From positions 1 through 8,983 of the forward strand of contig JBKPBQ010000272.1 of NCBI GenBank assembly GCA_046726955.1: a stretch of 8,983 nt of DNA, in the 5' to 3' direction. Shown piece after piece: positions 6,448 through 8,983 of this stretch (within the stretch, counting starts at the first letter, position 1; each line of letters starts with the position of its first letter). The position numbers and the translations under genes were made by a program. Source of the stretch: CAVPGH01 sp046726955 (lineage in GTDB: Bacteria; Acidobacteriota; Vicinamibacteria; Fen-336). The notes beneath the pieces were generated by a model. That model had not been told where the DNA came from and ran no database searches. It was given only the letters and a program-made list of their open reading frames with translations.

Positions 6448-7305
6448 TTACGGGATTACGTGCCCGTTCAGGCAGCCGGTCATCGAGCCCACGGTCGCGC
6501 ACACGCTGAACTCGCCGACGTCGCGGGTGATGATCACCAGGTTGAAGGAGACGCCGTCCGGGGCGGGGCTCGTCACGATCGTGGTGCCCTCTCCGTACCG
6601 GACGAACCAGGTGATGTCGTGGCTGTGAAGGTCCATCGGCAGCTTGTTCCCCTGGGCGTCGCGCGGCGTGGCCGTGATCGTGCCGCGGCAGCCCATCGCG
6701 ATGCTGTTATGGGGCGGGGTGAGGTTGGCGCACTCCGTGTAGCGGAAGAACGAGACGGAGACCGACGCCACTGCCTGGTCCGCGGTGAGCGGGAAGTTCG
6801 CGGGCGTGCAGGTCTTCTGGTAGGTCACGGGCCCTCGCCGGATCCGGTTCTGCGTGGTGAGGATGTCGTAGACCTCGTTGTACGAGTTGTCCTCCTTCAC
6901 ACTGAGCTTGTCACGGTCGAGGTAGTCGCGCTGCGCGCAGAGCCCGTCGGCCACGAGGTTGTCGATGACGCCGTTGTAGAACGCGTCGGAGTCGTAGACG
7001 AGGTACCCGCCGGCCGAGGGAGGGTTGTTCGTGTTGAAGAGCGACGGCCGGTCCTGGACGAGCTTGTTGATCGCCGCGTCCACGCGGGGAAGGAGCCCGG
7101 GCGTGTCGCCCTGGCAGGTGAAGCGGCCGCTGCCCAGACCGAGGGGGCAGCCCGCCACGGGGGTGGGCGCGGGGTTCGGGGTGGTGGTCGGCACCGGGGT
7201 CGGAACCGGCGACGAGGGCGACTTGCTCCCGCCTCCGCAGGCAACGGTGAGAAGGAGCGTGAAGACGACGGCGGGGCGGCGAATGAGAGCAAGTCCTCGA
7301 ATCAT
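6448..7305 (-). CDS. Lipoprotein A, eight conserved Cys, family unknown
   Basis: The product is 285 residues. A lipoprotein signal ends in LLTVAC, with the lipidated Cys at 23, followed by GGGSKS and a Pro/Thr/Val linker to about residue 50. The mature part has eight further cysteines, all conserved in the adjacent paralog, enough for four disulfides outside the cytoplasm. The first half is probably helical (LLPRVDAAINKLV; DGLCAQRDYLD). The last ~100 residues look beta-rich (VSVSFFRYTEC; CRGTITATPRD; DITWFV; EFSVCATV; CLNGHVIP) and could be an Ig-like fold. I do not recognise a named family or catalytic motif. The start is the ATG at 7305 because GGAGG (7311-7315) lies 5 nt upstream and the lipobox spacing then matches the paralog; a longer form from 7335 would put that site inside the gene. 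The GT-C-like gene follows 13 bp downstream, so it may act on or with this envelope protein. Confidence 0.85.
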   Translation of the reverse strand: MIRGLALIRRPAVVFTLLLTVACGGGSKSPSSPVPTPVPTTTPNPAPTPVAGCPLGLGSGRFTCQGDTPGLLPRVDAAINKLVQDRPSLFNTNNPPSAGGYLVYDSDAFYNGVIDNLVADGLCAQRDYLDRDKLSVKEDNSYNEVYDILTTQNRIRRGPVTYQKTCTPANFPLTADQAVASVSVSFFRYTECANLTPPHNSIAMGCRGTITATPRDAQGNKLPMDLHSHDITWFVRYGEGTTIVTSPAPDGVSFNLVIITRDVGEFSVCATVGSMTGCLNGHVIP

Positions 7306-7419
7306 CAATTCCTCCCCGGCGGAGCCGCTCTCCAACCGTCACGAACGACGGCGGCGGCACCCCGGTAGCGAAGCCGGACGCCCCAGGGAGGATCCTCGGG
7401 ACCCCGGCAAAACTTTGGG

Positions 7420-7449
7420 ATGTTAGCAGACAGGGAGGGGGCCGAACAA
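7420..7449 (-). promoter_or_regulatory. Putative promoter of lipoprotein A
   Basis: On the minus strand TTGTTC (7444-7449) and TAACAT (7420-7425) are 18 bp apart and lie 114 nt before the ATG. Each matches sigma-70 boxes only moderately. Confidence is raised because the same element, GCTTG-N16-TCTGNTAACATC, occurs with identical spacing before lipoprotein B. The leader between it and the gene contains a 5-bp hairpin (CCGTC/GACGG, 7336-7351). Confidence 0.45.
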
Positions 7450-7461
7450 GCGATACCGCCA

Positions 7462-7488
7462 CCCGCCGGCGGATATTACGTCGGCGGG
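7462..7488 (-). other. Hairpin between the two lipoprotein genes
   Basis: CCCGCCG (7462-7468) and CGGCGGG (7482-7488) form a 7-bp stem with a 13-nt loop, 28 nt after the stop of lipoprotein B. No T tract follows on the minus strand, so it is a poor intrinsic terminator; transcript-end stabilisation is equally possible. Confidence 0.28.
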
Positions 7489-7515
7489 ACGCGGGTTTGG
7501 CGTCTTTTCACAGGC

Positions 7516-8385
7516 TTACGGAATGACCTTGCCGTTCAGGCAGCCGGTGACGCCGGCGACAGTGGCGCAGACACTGAACTCCCCGGCATCGACGCCCCTG
7601 AGGACCAGGTTGAACGGGACCCCGTCGGGCGACGGGCCCGGCGAGATCACCGTCCCCTCCCCCGCCTGCACGAACCAGGTCACGTCCGAGCCGTGGAGCT
7701 CGGGCGGCAGCTTGTTGCCCAGGCTGTCCTTGGGCGTCGCGGTGATCGTCCCGCGGCACCCCACGGGAAGCGACTCGTGCGGCGGCGGCAGCTTGGTTCC
7801 CGGCGGGCAATCCGTGTAGCGGAAGAACGAGACCGACACCCGGGCCACGGCCGAGGCATCCCCGTTCAGGGGGAAGTTCGCGGGAGTGCACGTCCCCGCG
7901 TACATCTCGGGACCGCGCTGGATCCGGCTCTGCCGCCCGACCACGTTGTAGGACTCGTTGTAGGTGTTGTTTTCCTTGACGGCGATCCGGTCCTTGTCGA
8001 GGTAGTCGCGCTGCGCGCACAGCCCGCCCGACTGGAGGTTCGCGATGACGCCGTCGTAATACGAGTCGAGGTTCAGGATGCGGTAGCGGTGGTCGCCGCC
8101 GGGATCGTCCGTCAGGTTGAAGAGCGTCGGCTGGTCCTTGACCAGCTTGTCGATCGCGGCCTCGACGCGCGGCTGGAGCCCGGCGAGATCGCCCTGGCAG
8201 GTGTAGCGCGCGCTGCCCAGTCCGACCGGACAGCCGCCCTGCACGGGCGTGGGAGTCGGGGCGGGGACGGGGACGCTGGTGGTGGGAGGATTTGTGGGCG
8301 GGTTGGAGTTCCCCCCGCACGACACGACTGAGACCACGGCGAAGGCGATGAGGGCCGGCCGTCGGACGAGAGCAGGACGAATCAT
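7516..8385 (-). CDS. Lipoprotein B, paralog of lipoprotein A
   Basis: The product is 289 residues. The signal ends in VVSC with the lipidated Cys at 23, the same place as in the paralog, followed by GGNSNPP and a Pro/Thr-rich linker. The mature protein aligns with lipoprotein A along its length at well over half identity by eye, with all eight mature cysteines conserved and identical blocks such as GLCAQRDYLD, TCTPANFPL, VSVSFFRYT, GCRGTITATP and FSVCATV. The N-terminal half is probably helical and the C-terminal third beta-rich; no function is recognised. It should be anchored in a membrane, facing the periplasm or outside. GAGG (8394-8397) lies 8 nt before the ATG at 8385 and 5 nt before an in-frame TTG at 8388. 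ATG is preferred, but TTG-ATG-ATT-CG is shared by both paralogs, so TTG cannot be excluded. The gene diverges from the SDR gene. Confidence 0.85.
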   Translation of the reverse strand: MIRPALVRRPALIAFAVVSVVSCGGNSNPPTNPPTTSVPVPAPTPTPVQGGCPVGLGSARYTCQGDLAGLQPRVEAAIDKLVKDQPTLFNLTDDPGGDHRYRILNLDSYYDGVIANLQSGGLCAQRDYLDKDRIAVKENNTYNESYNVVGRQSRIQRGPEMYAGTCTPANFPLNGDASAVARVSVSFFRYTDCPPGTKLPPPHESLPVGCRGTITATPKDSLGNKLPPELHGSDVTWFVQAGEGTVISPGPSPDGVPFNLVLRGVDAGEFSVCATVAGVTGCLNGKVIP

Positions 8386-8409
8386 CAATGAAACCTCGTA
8401 ACTTCGGGT

Positions 8410-8428
8410 CCTCCCGCACCGCGGGAGG
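8410..8428 (-). other. Leader hairpin of lipoprotein B, start-proximal
   Basis: CCTCCCGC (8410-8417) and GCGGGAGG (8421-8428) form a perfect 8-bp GC stem with a 3-nt loop, 12 nt upstream of the GAGG ribosome-binding site of lipoprotein B. No T tract follows. It could influence translation or stabilise the mRNA. Confidence 0.4.
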
Positions 8429-8462
8429 CCACGTGCGAACGCTGGTTGGGTGCCAATATGTC

Positions 8463-8482
8463 GTAGGCGCGACGGCGCCTAC
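8463..8482 (-). other. Leader hairpin of lipoprotein B, promoter-proximal
   Basis: GTAGGCGC (8463-8470) and GCGCCTAC (8475-8482) form a perfect 8-bp stem with a GACG loop, just downstream of the putative start of transcription. As DNA it could be an operator; as RNA it would form a stable 5' stem-loop. Confidence 0.4.
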
Positions 8483-8494
8483 CCAAACCTATAG

Positions 8495-8524
8495 ATGTTA
8501 TCAGAGTCTGGCTTTCCAGTCCAA
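8495..8524 (-). promoter_or_regulatory. Putative promoter of lipoprotein B
   Basis: On the minus strand TTGGAC (8519-8524) and TAACAT (8495-8500) are 18 bp apart, 109 nt before the ATG. The surrounding GCTTG and TCTGATAACATC are matched base for base, apart from one position, by the element before lipoprotein A, while the 16-nt spacer differs. Conservation of boxes but not spacer is the pattern expected of a working promoter. Confidence 0.48.
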
Positions 8525-8548
8525 GCATCATTCGCACTCCCGCTCGGC

Positions 8549-8584
8549 CCCGGGTCCGGCCCTGGCGACGGGGCCCGGCCCGGG
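8549..8584. other. Long GC-rich inverted repeat between divergent genes
   Basis: Bases 8549-8562 and 8571-8584 pair over 14 positions with 12 Watson-Crick pairs, one G-T wobble and one mismatch, around an 8-nt loop (TGGCGACG). It lies outside the lipoprotein B transcript (upstream of its putative promoter) and 36 nt before the SDR start. It is followed by TTAGCTTGAGG, not a T tract. It may be an SDR leader structure, an operator or a boundary element. Confidence 0.4.
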
Positions 8585-8610
8585 TTAGCTTGAGGCCGCA
8601 CCTTACTCCT

Positions 8611-8617
8611 GGAGGAG
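8611..8617 (+). promoter_or_regulatory. Strong ribosome-binding site of the SDR gene
   Basis: GGAGGAG lies just before ATG 8621, with 5 nt between GGAGG and the start. It fixes the SDR start. It is embedded in CTCCT-GG-AGGAG (8606-8617), whose halves could pair only weakly because the loop is 2 nt. Confidence 0.7.
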
Positions 8618-8620
8618 TCC

Positions 8621-8983
8621 ATGGACGCTCCCGATGTCTCTCGGCTGCTCGATTTCTCCGGCCGCGTCGTGATCGTGACGGGCGCCGGCAGCGGACTCGG
8701 CCAGGGAGTGGCCAGGCGCTTCGTGGCCGCGGGCGCCCGCGTCGTCGTCCACTACCGCAGCGCCGCCGTCGGCGCGAGCGCACTCGTCGAGGACGTCGGC
8801 CGCGACCGGGCGGTGGCCGTGGAGGCGGACCTGACGCAGGCCGAGGAGGCGAGCTCGCTCGTGGCCGCGGCGGTGCGCGACTTCGGGCGCGTGGACGCGC
8901 TCGTCAACAACGCCGGAATCTACCCGCTGGCCGGAGTCCTCGACATGACGCGAGCCCAGTGGGACGAGGTGGTGGCCGCGAAC
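8621..8983 (+). CDS. Short-chain dehydrogenase/reductase, N-terminal part
   Basis: The first 121 residues are present; the gene runs off the right edge. It is a classical SDR: the Rossmann cofactor motif TGAGSGLG is at 20-27, an acidic Asp70 in ADLT at the adenine pocket, NNAG at 96-99, and the last visible residue Asn121 (in WDEVVAAN) matches the Asn of the catalytic Asn-Ser-Tyr-Lys tetrad. The Ser, Tyr and Lys lie beyond the window. HYRS (44-47) after the second strand resembles NADP-preferring members such as FabG, so NADP(H) is likely. The substrate cannot be assigned; FabG-like ketoacyl reductases, sugar dehydrogenases and xenobiotic reductases all share these features. It is cytoplasmic. 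It diverges from lipoprotein B and shares a 235-bp intergenic region with it; no + strand promoter could be picked with confidence. Confidence 0.9.
   Translation, partial: MDAPDVSRLLDFSGRVVIVTGAGSGLGQGVARRFVAAGARVVVHYRSAAVGASALVEDVGRDRAVAVEADLTQAEEASSLVAAAVRDFGRVDALVNNAGIYPLAGVLDMTRAQWDEVVAAN

Larger units (their letters stand above)
6448..8385 (-). repeat. Tandem gene duplication of a lipoprotein gene
   Basis: Lipoproteins A and B lie head to tail and share length, domain order, Cys pattern, start context and a promoter-like element, which shows that the duplicated unit included the upstream region. Their leader lengths are nearly equal (114 and 109 nt from TAACAT to ATG), but leader sequences have otherwise diverged, so the duplication is not recent. 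Confidence 0.8.

Noticed and set aside
5328..6509. 393-codon open frame on the + strand opposite the GT-C-like gene
   Set aside because: Low-complexity charged translation. The minus strand has coherent transmembrane helices.
7462..7488. Intrinsic terminator after lipoprotein B
   Set aside because: The stem is present, but no T tract follows it on the transcribed strand, so it is listed only as a hairpin.
8454..8496. Sigma-70 promoter on the + strand for the SDR gene (CAATAT or TATAGA as -10)
   Set aside because: No acceptable -35 box occurs at 16-18 bp upstream of either.

Overview
The window is GC-rich, compactly packed bacterial DNA, most likely from Acidobacteriota or a close relative. 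The best clue is a secreted von Willebrand factor A protein that resembles the 'VWFA-related Acidobacterial domain' type, preceded by a TPR protein that overlaps it by four bases. Strong G/C preference at third codon positions and many secreted, lipoprotein or membrane products fit this. The taxonomic call is an inference from family resemblance, not from a marker gene.

Layout. Positions 1-404 hold no convincing complete gene: there is a coding-like scrap at the left edge (about 1-177), then a palindrome-rich region. On the + strand, 405-1067 encodes a secreted two-BON-domain protein. Its stop lies 5 bp from the stop of a convergent minus-strand block covering 1073 to 8385. Read in its own direction (right to left), that block contains lipoprotein B (8385-7516), its tandem paralog lipoprotein A (7305-6448), a polytopic membrane protein resembling GT-C glycosyltransferases (6434-4761), an NCS2/AzgA-like permease (4708-3095), a TPR protein (3072-1984) and the VWA protein (1987-1073). 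At the right edge, diverging from lipoprotein B, a short-chain dehydrogenase/reductase begins at 8621 on the + strand and runs off the window.

Transcription units suggested by spacing: lipoprotein B has its own leader. Lipoprotein A and the GT-C-like protein are 13 bp apart and probably co-transcribed. Permease, TPR and VWA are spaced by 22 bp and a 4-bp GTGA overlap and look like an operon. A 16-bp palindrome directly after the GT-C-like stop and a TACAAT box may separate the last two groups.

The most interesting material is the pair of paralogous lipoproteins. Each has a lipobox Cys, a Pro/Thr linker and eight further conserved cysteines, and I recognise no family for them. Both are preceded at nearly the same distance by the same promoter-like element, GCTTG-N16-TCTGNTAACATC. 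No CRISPR array, tRNA, rRNA or insertion sequence was seen.
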